From assembly GCF_000308695.1 (NCBI RefSeq), contig NZ_BAGG01000009.1, positions 62,001-126,000 on the forward strand: DNA of 64,000 nt, in the 5' to 3' direction. Numbering within the stretch: the first letter of the stretch is position 1; every line of letters begins with the position of its first letter. The notes beneath the pieces are model-generated. The model was not told the origin of the DNA. It saw only the letters and a program-made list of their open reading frames with translations, and searched no databases. Source of the DNA: Nocardia takedensis NBRC 100417 (GTDB lineage Bacteria > Actinomycetota > Actinomycetes > Mycobacteriales > Mycobacteriaceae). Below are positions 20,291-28,830 of the stretch, in pieces. Made by a program: the position numbers and the translations under genes.

Positions 20291-20760
20291 CCATGCGCGT
20301 GGGGATCGGCAGCGACGTCCATCCGATCGAGCCCGGTCGCCGATGTTGGATGGCGGGGCTGCTGTTCGAGGATGCCGACGGTTGTGCCGGGCATTCCGAC
20401 GGCGACGTCGCCGCACACGCCCTGTGCGACGCCCTGCTCTCGGCCGCCGGACTCGGCGACGTGGGCGCGGTCTTCGGAACCGGCCGTCCGGAATGGACGA
20501 ACGTCTCCGGGGCGCGGATGCTCGAGGAGGTCCGCACGCTGCTCGACGGCGAAGGCTTCGAGATCGTCAATGCCGCTGTACAGGTGATCGGGAACCGGCC
20601 CAAGATCGGTCCGCGCCGCGCGGAGGCCCAGAAAGTGCTGGGTGAACTGCTCGGCGCACCGGTTTCGGTGTCGGGCACCACCACCGACGGGCTCGGCCTC
20701 ACCGGACGCGGTGAAGGCGTGGCCGCCATCGCCACGGCATTGTTGCAACAACGCACATAG
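20287..20760 (+). CDS. ispF: IspF, 2-C-methyl-D-erythritol 2,4-cyclodiphosphate synthase
   Basis: A 157-residue trimeric zinc enzyme. Metal ligands are in the DVHP motif (SDVHPIEPG) and the GHSDGD motif; the [14 protein letters not shown] signature near the end completes the family. It acts two steps after IspD. The GTG at 20287 overlaps the ispD stop; an ATG six bases further in is an equally possible start. Confidence 0.95.
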   Translation: MTMRVGIGSDVHPIEPGRRCWMAGLLFEDADGCAGHSDGDVAAHALCDALLSAAGLGDVGAVFGTGRPEWTNVSGARMLEEVRTLLDGEGFEIVNAAVQVIGNRPKIGPRRAEAQKVLGELLGAPVSVSGTTTDGLGLTGRGEGVAAIATALLQQRT

Positions 20761-20811
20761 CGCCCGCTTCGGCAGACCTGAGCCGGGGCGGGAACCCCCA
20801 GCTACACCGAC

Positions 20812-20817
20812 TAGGAT
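20812..20817 (+). promoter_or_regulatory. -10 element of a leaderless cysS promoter
   Basis: TAGGAT ends 8 nt before the GTG of cysS, so transcription would start at or next to the initiation codon. No ribosome binding site is present between them. Confidence 0.55.
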
Positions 20818-20825
20818 CGACTGCC

Positions 20826-22229
20826 GTGACTCTGCGCCTCTTTGACACCGACACGCGGACCGTGCGCGAATTCGCGCCACTGGTCCCCGGCCGTGCGTCG
20901 GTGTACCTGTGTGGCGCCACCGTGCAGGGGGAGCCGCACATCGGTCACGTCCGCAGCGGCGTCGCCTTCGACATCCTGCGGCGCTGGTTGCAGGCCCACG
21001 ATTTCGACGTGTGGTTCATCCGCAATGTCACCGACATCGAGGACAAGATCCTGACCAAGGCCGCCGAGGCGGATCGGCCCTGGTGGGAGTGGGCGGCCAC
21101 CTACGAGCGCGCCTTCGACCGCGCCTACCGGCAGCTCGGCGTGCTGCCGCCGTCGGTGGAACCGCGCGCCACGGGGCACATCACCCAGATGATCGACATG
21201 ATGCGGCGGCTCATCGAGCGCGGGCACGCCTACGCCTCGGAGGGCAACGTCTACTTCGACGTGGTCAGCTATCCCGACTACGGCTCGCTGTCGGGGCATC
21301 GCCTCGATGACGTCCACCAGGGCGAGAGCGCCGGATCGGGTAAGCGCGACCCGCGCGATTTCACGCTGTGGAAGGCCGCCAAGCCCGGCGAACCCACCTG
21401 GCCCTCGCCCTGGGGGCCGGGTCGCCCCGGCTGGCATCTGGAGTGCTCGGCGATGGCCGAGTTCTATCTCGGACCCGAATTCGATATCCACTGCGGTGGA
21501 ATGGATCTGGTATTTCCGCACCACGAGAACGAAATCGCCCAATCCAAGGCGGCGGGCGATGGATTCGCGCGCTATTGGTTGCACAACGGATGGGTGACCC
21601 TCGGCGGCGAGAAGATGTCGAAATCGTTGGGCAATGTGCTCTCGGTTCCGAATGTGTTGAAAAAAGTGCGCGCGGTGGAACTCCGGTTCTATCTCGGCAG
21701 TGCGCACTATCGCTCGATGCTGGAATATTCCGACAAGGCGTTGCACGACGCGGCGGCCTCGTATCAGCGGATCGAGGCATTCGTGCACCGGGTTGCCGAC
21801 CGCGTCGGGGAGATTCCGGTCGGTAAATGGACCGACGCGTTCGCCGAGGCGCTCGACGACGATCTCGCGGTGCCGCGCGCGCTGGCCGAGGTGCACCGGG
21901 TCGTGCACGAGGGCAACAAGGCGCTGGAGTCCGGGTCGGTCGACGCGGCACGGGAACTGGCCGGTCAGGTCCGGGGGATGCTGCACATCTTCGGGGTGTG
22001 CCCGCTGGATCCGCAGTGGTACCGCCCGCAGGACAACTCGACGGCCCTGGACGCGCTCGACGTCCTGGTGCGCGCCGAACTCGACCGCCGTCAGCAGGCG
22101 CGCGCGGCGAAGGACTGGGCCAGCGCCGACGCGGCCCGCGACCGGTTGCAGGCCGCCGGTATCGAGGTCACCGACACCGCCGCGGGTCCGGAGTGGACGC
22201 TGGCGGCCCCCCGTGGAAAGGCGAACTGA
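20826..22229 (+). CDS. cysS: Cysteinyl-tRNA synthetase
   Basis: A 467-residue class I synthetase. The HIGH motif appears as [10 protein letters not shown], zinc ligands are in [14 protein letters not shown] and HHENEIAQS contexts, and KMSKSLGN is intact. Gene order ispF-cysS-rlmB matches M. tuberculosis and supports CysS; the genome should also carry the related mycothiol ligase MshC elsewhere. GTG start. The stop overlaps the rlmB start. Confidence 0.95.
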   Translation: MTLRLFDTDTRTVREFAPLVPGRASVYLCGATVQGEPHIGHVRSGVAFDILRRWLQAHDFDVWFIRNVTDIEDKILTKAAEADRPWWEWAATYERAFDRAYRQLGVLPPSVEPRATGHITQMIDMMRRLIERGHAYASEGNVYFDVVSYPDYGSLSGHRLDDVHQGESAGSGKRDPRDFTLWKAAKPGEPTWPSPWGPGRPGWHLECSAMAEFYLGPEFDIHCGGMDLVFPHHENEIAQSKAAGDGFARYWLHNGWVTLGGEKMSKSLGNVLSVPNVLKKVRAVELRFYLGSAHYRSMLEYSDKALHDAAASYQRIEAFVHRVADRVGEIPVGKWTDAFAEALDDDLAVPRALAEVHRVVHEGNKALESGSVDAARELAGQVRGMLHIFGVCPLDPQWYRPQDNSTALDALDVLVRAELDRRQQARAAKDWASADAARDRLQAAGIEVTDTAAGPEWTLAAPRGKAN

Positions 22230-23221
22230 TGGCAGGGAATTCGCAGCGTCGGGGGGCGATTCGCAAGGGCGCGTCGAAGAAGGGCGCGGTCGTCGGGTCC
22301 GGCGGCAAGCGCAGGCGCGGGCTCGAGGGCCGCGGGGCCACGCCGCCCGCGGAGGCGCGCACGAAGCACCCCGCCGCCAAGCGCGCGGCGGCCAAGGCCA
22401 AGGCCGCCGCCAATCCCGCGCGTCCCGCGAGCGCGCGGGGCGGGACGGGTCGGCCGCCCGCCGGTCGCCGCACCGAGGACGGTCCCGAGTTGGTGCTCGG
22501 CCGCAACCCGGTGCTGGAGTGTCTGCGCGCGGAGGTGCCCGCGACGGCCCTCTACGTCGCGGTCGGCACCGAGAACGACGACAGGCTCAGCGAGAGCGTG
22601 AAACTGGCCGCCGACACCGGCATCTCGATTTTGGAGGTGCCGCGCACGGATCTGGATCGGTTGAGCGCCAACGGTTTGCACCAGGGCGTGGCCTTGCAGG
22701 TGCCGCCCTACCGATACGCCCATCCGGACGATCTGCTCGATCGGGTGCGCGCGAGCGGTGAACCCGGTCTGCTGGTCGCCCTGGACAATATCTCCGATCC
22801 CCGCAACCTGGGCGCGGTGATCCGCTCGGTGGCCGCGTTCGGCGGGCACGGCGTGGTGATCCCGTCGCGGCGCAGCGCGAGCGTCACCGCGGTGGCCTGG
22901 CGCACCAGCGCGGGCGCGGCGGCCCGGCTTCCGGTCGCCCGCGCCACCAACCTGACTCGCACGCTGAAGGATTGGGCCAAGCAGGGCTATCGGATCGTGG
23001 GCCTGGACGCGGGCGGCGACACGGCGCTCGACGATTTCGACGGTTCCGATCCCACGGTCGTGGTGGTCGGTTCGGAGGGCAAGGGCCTGTCGCGGTTGGT
23101 GCGCGAGAGCTGCGACGAGATCCTGAGCATTCCGATGGCGGGCCCGGTGGAATCGCTGAACGCCTCGGTGGCCGCGGGCGTCGTGCTGGCCGAGGTGGCC
23201 CGCCGCCGCAGGCTGGGGTGA
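22229..23221 (+). CDS. rlmB: RlmB-type 23S rRNA 2'-O-methyltransferase (SpoU family)
   Basis: A 330-residue protein. The first 85 residues are a Lys/Arg/Ala-rich disordered tail. An RNA-binding SpoU substrate domain follows ([14 protein letters not shown]), then a knotted SPOUT methyltransferase with [24 protein letters not shown] and [18 protein letters not shown] motifs. It is predicted to methylate the 23S rRNA G2251 position. Its ATG shares one base with the cysS stop (TGATG). Confidence 0.93.
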   Translation: MAGNSQRRGAIRKGASKKGAVVGSGGKRRRGLEGRGATPPAEARTKHPAAKRAAAKAKAAANPARPASARGGTGRPPAGRRTEDGPELVLGRNPVLECLRAEVPATALYVAVGTENDDRLSESVKLAADTGISILEVPRTDLDRLSANGLHQGVALQVPPYRYAHPDDLLDRVRASGEPGLLVALDNISDPRNLGAVIRSVAAFGGHGVVIPSRRSASVTAVAWRTSAGAAARLPVARATNLTRTLKDWAKQGYRIVGLDAGGDTALDDFDGSDPTVVVVGSEGKGLSRLVRESCDEILSIPMAGPVESLNASVAAGVVLAEVARRRRLG

Positions 23222-23357
23222 GCGTCGGCGCGGCGGTCCGGCCGCGCCGAAACCACCTCGCTCCGAACGCAACCCGCGCGCCGCGCCGCGAGTTCCGGCG
23301 CGCCGGTCCGGTGAACACGCAGCGACGCGGGCGCTGCCAAATGGGTGTGCCTGCCCG

Positions 23358-23363
23358 TAGAAT
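23358..23363 (+). promoter_or_regulatory. -10 element of a leaderless promoter
   Basis: TAGAAT lies 7 nt before the GTG of the DUF4190 gene, implying a leaderless transcript. Confidence 0.6.
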
Positions 23364-23370
23364 TCGGTGA

Positions 23371-23649
23371 GTGGTGATACCGGACAAGCCCATCGGGCAG
23401 CCTATCGAGCACCCCAATGCGACGGCGGTGCTGTTCCTCGGGGCCCTCAGTGTCCTGTGCTGCGGCATCCTTGGGCCGGTGGCGTGGGCGCTGGGCAGGC
23501 GCGCGCTCGATCAGATCGAGGAGTCCGGCGGCGCCTACGGCGGCCGGGCGCAGGTGTTGGTCGGCTACGTGCTCGGGGTGGTCGGCACGGTGCTGATGAT
23601 CGTCATGGCGATCCTGTTCGTGCTGATCGTGTTGGGCGGCAACGCTTGA
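23371..23649 (+). CDS. DUF4190 small membrane protein
   Basis: A 92-residue protein with two hydrophobic helices (about residues 18-40 and 65-88) joined by a hydrophilic hairpin with GRRALDQIEESGGAYGGRAQV, the DUF4190 pattern. Function is unknown. The GTG start directly follows a -10 element. Confidence 0.75.
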   Translation: MVIPDKPIGQPIEHPNATAVLFLGALSVLCCGILGPVAWALGRRALDQIEESGGAYGGRAQVLVGYVLGVVGTVLMIVMAILFVLIVLGGNA

Positions 23650-23677
23650 CCCGACGGTAGCGGCCCGACCCGGCGAT

Positions 23678-24490
23678 TCAGTCCAGGACCGGCCGCTCGG
23701 CGCCGCCGTCCCAGGCGGGCCATTCCGAGCTGATGCTCCCGGTCCAGTTGGGTTGGCGGCGTTCGCGGAACGCGGCCATCGCCTCGTCGCCGTCGATGCT
23801 CTTGGCGGCGTGCGCGTTCAGGTCGGTCTCGAGCCGCCCGACCATGTCGGGGCTCATCCCGAGACCTTCCCACAGCAGCCGCTTGGACAGTCCGACGGTG
23901 AGCGGCGCCGAGCCGTTGACCAGGTCGTGGGCCACCGAGATCGCGGTGGGCAGGACTTCCGCGGCCTCCAGGCAGCTGTTGGCCAGCCCCATCGACTTGG
24001 CCTCGTCGCCGTCGAAGGTGCGTCCGGTGAGCATGATGTCGGCGGCGTTGGCCATGCCGACCAGGCGCGGGAGCGTCCAGTGCGCGTACCCGTCGGCGAG
24101 GACGCCGCGGCGGACCTGGCTCAGGCCGTAGACGGCGTCGCGGGCGACGTAGCGCAGGTCGCATTGCAGGGCCAGGGCGAGTCCGATGCCGACCGCGTGG
24201 CCGTTGACGGCGGCGATGACGGGTTTGCGCACCCGCCACGGGGCGGGGTCGATGGTGGCGCTGACTTCGCCGACCCGGTGGGACAGGTCGGCGCCCGCGC
24301 AGAAGGCGGGTGGGGTGCCGGTGATCACAACCGCCCGGATCGCGTCCTCGGTGTCGCAGCGGCGCAGGGCGGCGCTGAGCGCCTCGGTCATCGCCGGGGT
24401 GAAGGCGTTCTGCTGCGCGGGCCGGTTGAGCGTGAGCACGGCGATGCCCGCGGAGACATCGACGAGCAGTTCCGAACTCATGTCCAGCAT
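23678..24490 (-). CDS. Enoyl-CoA hydratase/isomerase family protein
   Basis: A 270-residue crotonase-fold protein. It has the oxyanion segment FCAGADLS and the family stretch IAAVNGHAVGIGLALALQCDLRYVA. At the usual catalytic Glu positions the sequence reads LSQVRRGVLADGYAHWTLPRLVG, so the canonical hydratase glutamates are not obvious; it may act as an isomerase or on an unusual substrate. Start ATG 24490, or ATG 24481. It lies downstream of an acyl-CoA dehydrogenase on the same strand with a 116-bp gap, suggesting a joint fatty-acid or steroid role. No KstR box is seen. Confidence 0.8.
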   Translation of the reverse strand: MLDMSSELLVDVSAGIAVLTLNRPAQQNAFTPAMTEALSAALRRCDTEDAIRAVVITGTPPAFCAGADLSHRVGEVSATIDPAPWRVRKPVIAAVNGHAVGIGLALALQCDLRYVARDAVYGLSQVRRGVLADGYAHWTLPRLVGMANAADIMLTGRTFDGDEAKSMGLANSCLEAAEVLPTAISVAHDLVNGSAPLTVGLSKRLLWEGLGMSPDMVGRLETDLNAHAAKSIDGDEAMAAFRERRQPNWTGSISSEWPAWDGGAERPVLD

Positions 24491-24606
24491 GGTAATCGAA
24501 CGACTTGCGGATGGTTCCGGACCGCAATATCCGGTGACCGGTTCGGCCGCCCGGCCCTGCGGAAGCGCGGGGCTCGGACGGCCGAGGGGGGATAGGGGGT
24601 AGGGGA

Positions 24607-25779
24607 TCAGCCGCGCAGCACCTGGCGGCCGATGGCGTACTTGTGGACCTCGGTGGGGCCGTCGTAGAGGCGGAAGGCGCGCATGTCGCGGAAGATCATC
24701 TCGACCACGGTCTCGTCGCTGATGCCGATGCCGCCGAGGACCTGCACGCAGCGGTCGGCGACCTTGAACAGTTCCTCGGAGACGTAGGACTTGGCCATCG
24801 AGGATTCGTGCCTGGCCTTGTGGCCGTTGTCCATCAGCCAGCAGGCGTGCCAGATGGTCAGGCGGCACTGGTGCAGGGCCACCTCGTTGTCGGCGAGCAG
24901 GAACGACACACCCTGGTGTTCGCCGATCGGCTTGCCGAAGGCGGTGCGGGTGCGGGCGTAGTCGACGGCGATGCTCTGCGCGCGTTCGGCGGCGCCGAGC
25001 CAGCGCATGCAGTGGGTCAGGCGGGCCGGGGCCAGGCGCAACTGGGCGTAGCGCAGGGCTTGGCCGGTTTCGCCGAGCAGGGACTCCTTGGGCAGCACCA
25101 GGTTCTCGAACCGTACGACGCCGTGGCCGCCGACGTAGTTGCGGTCCATGGTGTTCATGGTGCGCTCGATGACGATGCCGTCGTGGTCGGCGTGGGTGAG
25201 GAACAGCGTCGGGCCCTCGGGGACGTGCGGGTTCGGGGCGACGCGGGCCATGATGATCCAGGTCTTCGCGCCGTCGGCGCCGGTGATCAGCCATTTGCGG
25301 CCGTTGATGGTGAAGTTCTCGCCGTCGAAGACGGCTTCGGTGGCGAGTTGGTTGGGGTCCGAGCCCGCGCCGTCGGGTTCGGTCATGGCGAACACGGTGC
25401 GCTGGTGGCCGTTGATCGCCGGGACGAGGTGTTCCTCGATCTGCCGGGGGTTGGCGATCTTGGACAGCAGGTACATGTTGCCCTCGTCGGGCGCGGCACA
25501 GTTCATGGCGACCGGGCCGAGGGTGGACCAGCCCGCGGCCTCGTAGATGACGGCCTGTTCGACGTGGCTCAGTCCGCGTCCGCCGAATTCCTCGGGGGCC
25601 TGCACGGTCAGCAGTTTCTCCGCGCGCGCGAGTTCGACGAGTTCCTGGCGCAGGTCGTCGGTGGGGCCGTGCGAGCTCAGCCGGGGGTCGCGCTCGAACG
25701 GGATGATCTTGTCGATGACGAACTGCCGCACGCGGTCGCGTTCGGCGGCGAGGTCGGCGGGAATCGAGAAGTCGATCAT
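24607..25779 (-). CDS. Acyl-CoA dehydrogenase
   Basis: A 390-residue FAD enzyme of the acyl-CoA dehydrogenase family. The flavin-binding stretch MTEPDGAGSDPNQL, the WLITGADGA segment and the C-terminal signature CVQVLGGIGISDETVVEMIFRDMRAFRLYDGPTEVH are clear. The C-terminal DGPTEVH form resembles dehydrogenases acting on longer or branched acyl chains; specificity is not deducible. GAAGGTGACC precedes the ATG. Confidence 0.88.
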   Translation of the reverse strand: MIDFSIPADLAAERDRVRQFVIDKIIPFERDPRLSSHGPTDDLRQELVELARAEKLLTVQAPEEFGGRGLSHVEQAVIYEAAGWSTLGPVAMNCAAPDEGNMYLLSKIANPRQIEEHLVPAINGHQRTVFAMTEPDGAGSDPNQLATEAVFDGENFTINGRKWLITGADGAKTWIIMARVAPNPHVPEGPTLFLTHADHDGIVIERTMNTMDRNYVGGHGVVRFENLVLPKESLLGETGQALRYAQLRLAPARLTHCMRWLGAAERAQSIAVDYARTRTAFGKPIGEHQGVSFLLADNEVALHQCRLTIWHACWLMDNGHKARHESSMAKSYVSEELFKVADRCVQVLGGIGISDETVVEMIFRDMRAFRLYDGPTEVHKYAIGRQVLRG

Positions 25780-25905
25780 GGGTCACCTTCGTTCGGCGGC
25801 GTTTGGTTCCGAGCATACGAAACCTCGGGCATGCGACTGAAGTCGACTGCCCTCAAATGGTGCCGACCGAGGACCTTCGACCCCTGTGGGAAGTATTCTC
25901 GCAGC

Positions 25906-26775
25906 TCAGACCGCTGCGACGGTGCGCGTGCGCACCCGGCGCGCCACCCGGCAGATCAGGTAGATCGAGAACGAGAGCGTGGTCACGAACGTCGAGACCG
26001 GCACGCCGGGAGCCAGCGAGAGCAGGATGCCGCCCACCGCCGCGATCTCGGCGAACACCACCGCCAACACCGTCGCCCGCACCGGGTTCGCGGTCAGTTG
26101 CGCCGCCGCCGCGGCCGGGGTGATCAACAGCGCCAACACCAGCAGCGCCCCCACGATCTGCACGCCGAAGGCCGCGGTGATGCCGAGCATGACCGCGAAA
26201 ACCAATGCGAGCGCGCGCACCGGAACACCGCGCGCCACCGCCACCTCCGGATCGGAACTGGCGAACAGCAGCGGCCGGTAGACCACGGCCAGCGTGCCCA
26301 GCACCAGCACCGTGCAGGTCACCAACAGGGCCAGGCCGCTGTAGCCGACACTGACGACCTGACCGGTCAGCAGCGAGAACTTCGAACCCGCGCGCTCCGG
26401 GCCCAGCCACAGGAACAGCACCGACAGCCCGAGGCCGAAGGACAGCACCACGGCGATCACCGAATCGCGTTCGCGCGCCCGCGTCCCCAGCACGCCGAAC
26501 AGCACCGCCGCCACCACCGAGCCGATGATCGCGCCGAGCCCCACGCCGATGCCCGCGAGCAGCGCCGCCGCCGCGCCGGTCAGCGACAGTTCGCTGGTGC
26601 CGTGCACCGCGAACGACATCTGCCTGCTGATGATCAGCGGACCGATCACCCCCGACAGCAGACCGAGCAGCGCGGCCGCCAGGACCGCCTGCTGGACGAA
26701 GTCGTAGCCGAGCAGGTTCGCGGTGGTCGAGAAGTCGAACATCTTCGACAGGACATCGGCGAGTTTGTCGATCAC
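25906..26775 (-). CDS. znuB: ZnuB-type zinc ABC transporter permease
   Basis: A 289-residue permease of the metal ABC-3 family with eight or more hydrophobic helices. Typical motifs are FVQQAVLAAALLGLLSGVIGPLIISRQMSFAVHGTSELSLTGAA in the first third and IVGALLVLALLITPAA further on. The GTG at 26775 overlaps the ATPase stop by 4 bp. It is the last gene of the znuA-znuC-znuB operon. Confidence 0.9.
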   Translation of the reverse strand: MIDKLADVLSKMFDFSTTANLLGYDFVQQAVLAAALLGLLSGVIGPLIISRQMSFAVHGTSELSLTGAAAALLAGIGVGLGAIIGSVVAAVLFGVLGTRARERDSVIAVVLSFGLGLSVLFLWLGPERAGSKFSLLTGQVVSVGYSGLALLVTCTVLVLGTLAVVYRPLLFASSDPEVAVARGVPVRALALVFAVMLGITAAFGVQIVGALLVLALLITPAAAAAQLTANPVRATVLAVVFAEIAAVGGILLSLAPGVPVSTFVTTLSFSIYLICRVARRVRTRTVAAV

Positions 26776-27689
26776 CCGCGCACTCCGCTCGGTTCCGGTT
26801 CGGCCAGGCAGTGCCGGTCCGCGGACGCGCCGAGCGCGTCCATGGTGTCGCCGGTGCCGACGACCACCAGTCGACCGCGCACCCGCAGCACGTCGACCTC
26901 GGTGCGGTACAGCTCGGAGAGCACCGCCGAGGTCATCACCTCCTCGGGCCGCCCGATCCGGAACGCGCCGTCGACCAGGTACAGCACCCGGTCGACCAGC
27001 GGCAGGATCGGGTTGATCTCGTGGGTGACGAACAGCACCGCGGTGTCGTGGGTGCGGCGACGCCGGTCGATCAGTTCGGCGACCAACCGCTGATTGGCCA
27101 GGTCCAGGCTGAGCAACGGTTCGTCGCAGAGCAGCACCTTCGGGTCGCCGACAAGGGCCTGGGCGACGCGGAGTCGCTGCTGCTCGCCGCCGGACAGCGA
27201 TTCCAGCGGCTGCCCGGCGAACCCCAGCGCGCCGACGTCGGCGATGGCGGCCTCGACCTTGCGCCTGCGTTCGGCGCGCCGACGCAGCCCGAGACCCCAG
27301 CGGTGCCCGTCGACGCCGAGGCCGACCAGATCGACCCCGCGCAGTTGCACGCCCGCGTCGATGGTCTTCTGCTGGGGGATATAGCCGATGTCGTGGTTGC
27401 CCGCGCGCGCGGGCGCGCCCGCGATGGACGCGCTGCCCGAGGTGAGGCCCAGTTGACCCAACAGCACCTTCAGCAGCGAGGTCTTGCCCGAGCCGTTGGG
27501 GCCGAGAACCGCGATGAACTCGCCGGGCGCGACGTCGAGGTCGAGACCGGCCCACAGGGTGCGGTCGCCGAAGGACAGTCGGGCGGTGTCCAGGCGGACG
27601 GCGGCGCCGTCGGTGTCGCCCGCCCGCCCCGCCACCGGTCCGGTGTGCTCGGTCAGCGCGGCTCCCTCGGTCGTGGCGGGCTCGGTCAT
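26772..27689 (-). CDS. znuC: ZnuC-type zinc ABC transporter ATPase
   Basis: A 305-residue ABC ATPase. Walker A is LGPNGSGKTSLL, the Q-loop YIPQQKT, the signature LSGGEQQRLRVAQAL, Walker B VLLCDEPLLSLD and the H-loop FVTHEINP. The N-terminus is extended by about 30 residues compared with typical ZnuC. It starts 6 bp after znuA and overlaps the permease gene. Confidence 0.9.
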   Translation of the reverse strand: MTEPATTEGAALTEHTGPVAGRAGDTDGAAVRLDTARLSFGDRTLWAGLDLDVAPGEFIAVLGPNGSGKTSLLKVLLGQLGLTSGSASIAGAPARAGNHDIGYIPQQKTIDAGVQLRGVDLVGLGVDGHRWGLGLRRRAERRRKVEAAIADVGALGFAGQPLESLSGGEQQRLRVAQALVGDPKVLLCDEPLLSLDLANQRLVAELIDRRRRTHDTAVLFVTHEINPILPLVDRVLYLVDGAFRIGRPEEVMTSAVLSELYRTEVDVLRVRGRLVVVGTGDTMDALGASADRHCLAEPEPSGVRG

Positions 27690-27695
27690 GGCGGG

Positions 27696-28577
27696 CTACT
27701 TCAGCGCGGAGGCCAGCGCCTCGGCGTTGTCGGTCTGCCACTGAATGTAATCGACCCCGGGGGGCAGGGTTTCGGTCACCTCGAGGACGGCGATGCCGTT
27801 CGCGGCGGCGAGATCGCGCAGGTCGCGGGTGACTTTGTCCTCGGTCTGCACGTTGTAGACCAGCGCGCGCACCTGCTTGCCGGTGAGCAGGTCGCGGGTG
27901 GCGGCCACGGCGGCGGGCGACGGGTCGGTCTCCTGCTCGATCGCCTCCTGGAAGGCGGGCGGGGTGCGATCGGTGGCGGCGGCGTCGAGCAGCAGGTAGT
28001 GGGCCAGCGGTTCGGTCTGCACGACGGGGACGCCCGGGTGTTCGGCGGCGATCCGGTCGGTGACGGCGGTGATGCCGGCCAGGCGGTTCTTGAAGGCCAG
28101 CGCGCGTTCGCCGTAGGCGGCGGCGTGTTCGGCGTCGATCTCGCCGAGGGCGGCGGCGATCTGGTCGGCGACGGTGGCCACGGTGGTGATGTCGTACCAG
28201 AGGTGTTCGTTGTCGTCGGCGGTGTCGGAGCGGACCGCGAACGCCTCGACGCTGCGGGTGTCGCGGCCGTCGAGCGCCTTCTCGATGAATTCGTCGTAGT
28301 GGCCGCCGTTGAACACGACCAGGTCGGCGTCGCTGAGTTTCGCCGATTCCACCGCGGAGGTCTCGTGGGAGTGCGGGTCGGCGGCGGGATCGGTGATGAT
28401 CGCGCTGACCTCGGCGTCCGGGCCCGCGACGGCGGCGGCGATATCGCCCCACACGTTGGTCGAGGCGACCACGGTGGGTTTGCCCGAGGTGTCGCCTGCG
28501 CCGCAGCCGGTCAGCGCGAGGGCCGTGGCCGCGGCGAGGGCGCCTCCGGCGAACTTCAGGACGAATCGGCTTCTCAC
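27696..28577 (-). CDS. znuA: ZnuA-type zinc-binding lipoprotein
   Basis: A 293-residue cluster A-I substrate-binding protein. A signal peptide ends in the lipobox ALTGC. The metal-site histidines are in DPHSHETS and VFNGGHYDEF, with HLWYD further on. It lacks the long His-rich loop seen in many ZnuA proteins. GTG 28577 is preferred because AGGAGT sits 8 bases upstream; a longer ATG-started form would lack a proper signal peptide. It is first in the operon and has a candidate Zur box about 100 bp upstream. Confidence 0.9.
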   Translation of the reverse strand: MRSRFVLKFAGGALAAATALALTGCGAGDTSGKPTVVASTNVWGDIAAAVAGPDAEVSAIITDPAADPHSHETSAVESAKLSDADLVVFNGGHYDEFIEKALDGRDTRSVEAFAVRSDTADDNEHLWYDITTVATVADQIAAALGEIDAEHAAAYGERALAFKNRLAGITAVTDRIAAEHPGVPVVQTEPLAHYLLLDAAATDRTPPAFQEAIEQETDPSPAAVAATRDLLTGKQVRALVYNVQTEDKVTRDLRDLAAANGIAVLEVTETLPPGVDYIQWQTDNAEALASALK

Positions 28578-28677
28578 GCGGGGTACTCCTGGCGGTGCGG
28601 TGGATTCCGGGTCGCGCATCCCTCGGGCGCTCGCCACCGGGCCGGGAGTGCGCGCCTCGGAAGTGCTCGAGACCGTA

Positions 28678-28694
28678 ATGGAAATCGTTACCGT
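28678..28694 (-). promoter_or_regulatory. Candidate Zur box upstream of znuACB
   Basis: ATGGAAATCGTTACCGT agrees at 12 of 17 positions with the ATGAAAATCATTTTCAT-type boxes bound by Zur/Fur proteins. It is in an AT-richer patch about 100 bp before znuA. Confidence 0.6.
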
Positions 28695-28830
28695 TTTACT
28701 TTAACAGGGCCGCGCAAATCGAGAACCGCCCGCGTACCGCCCCCGCGCTGCCCACCCAGCGCCCCGCGGGCGAACACGCCGAACGCCGCGCCGGAACCGT
28801 TCGGCTCCGGACGCGGCGTCCACGAATCGA

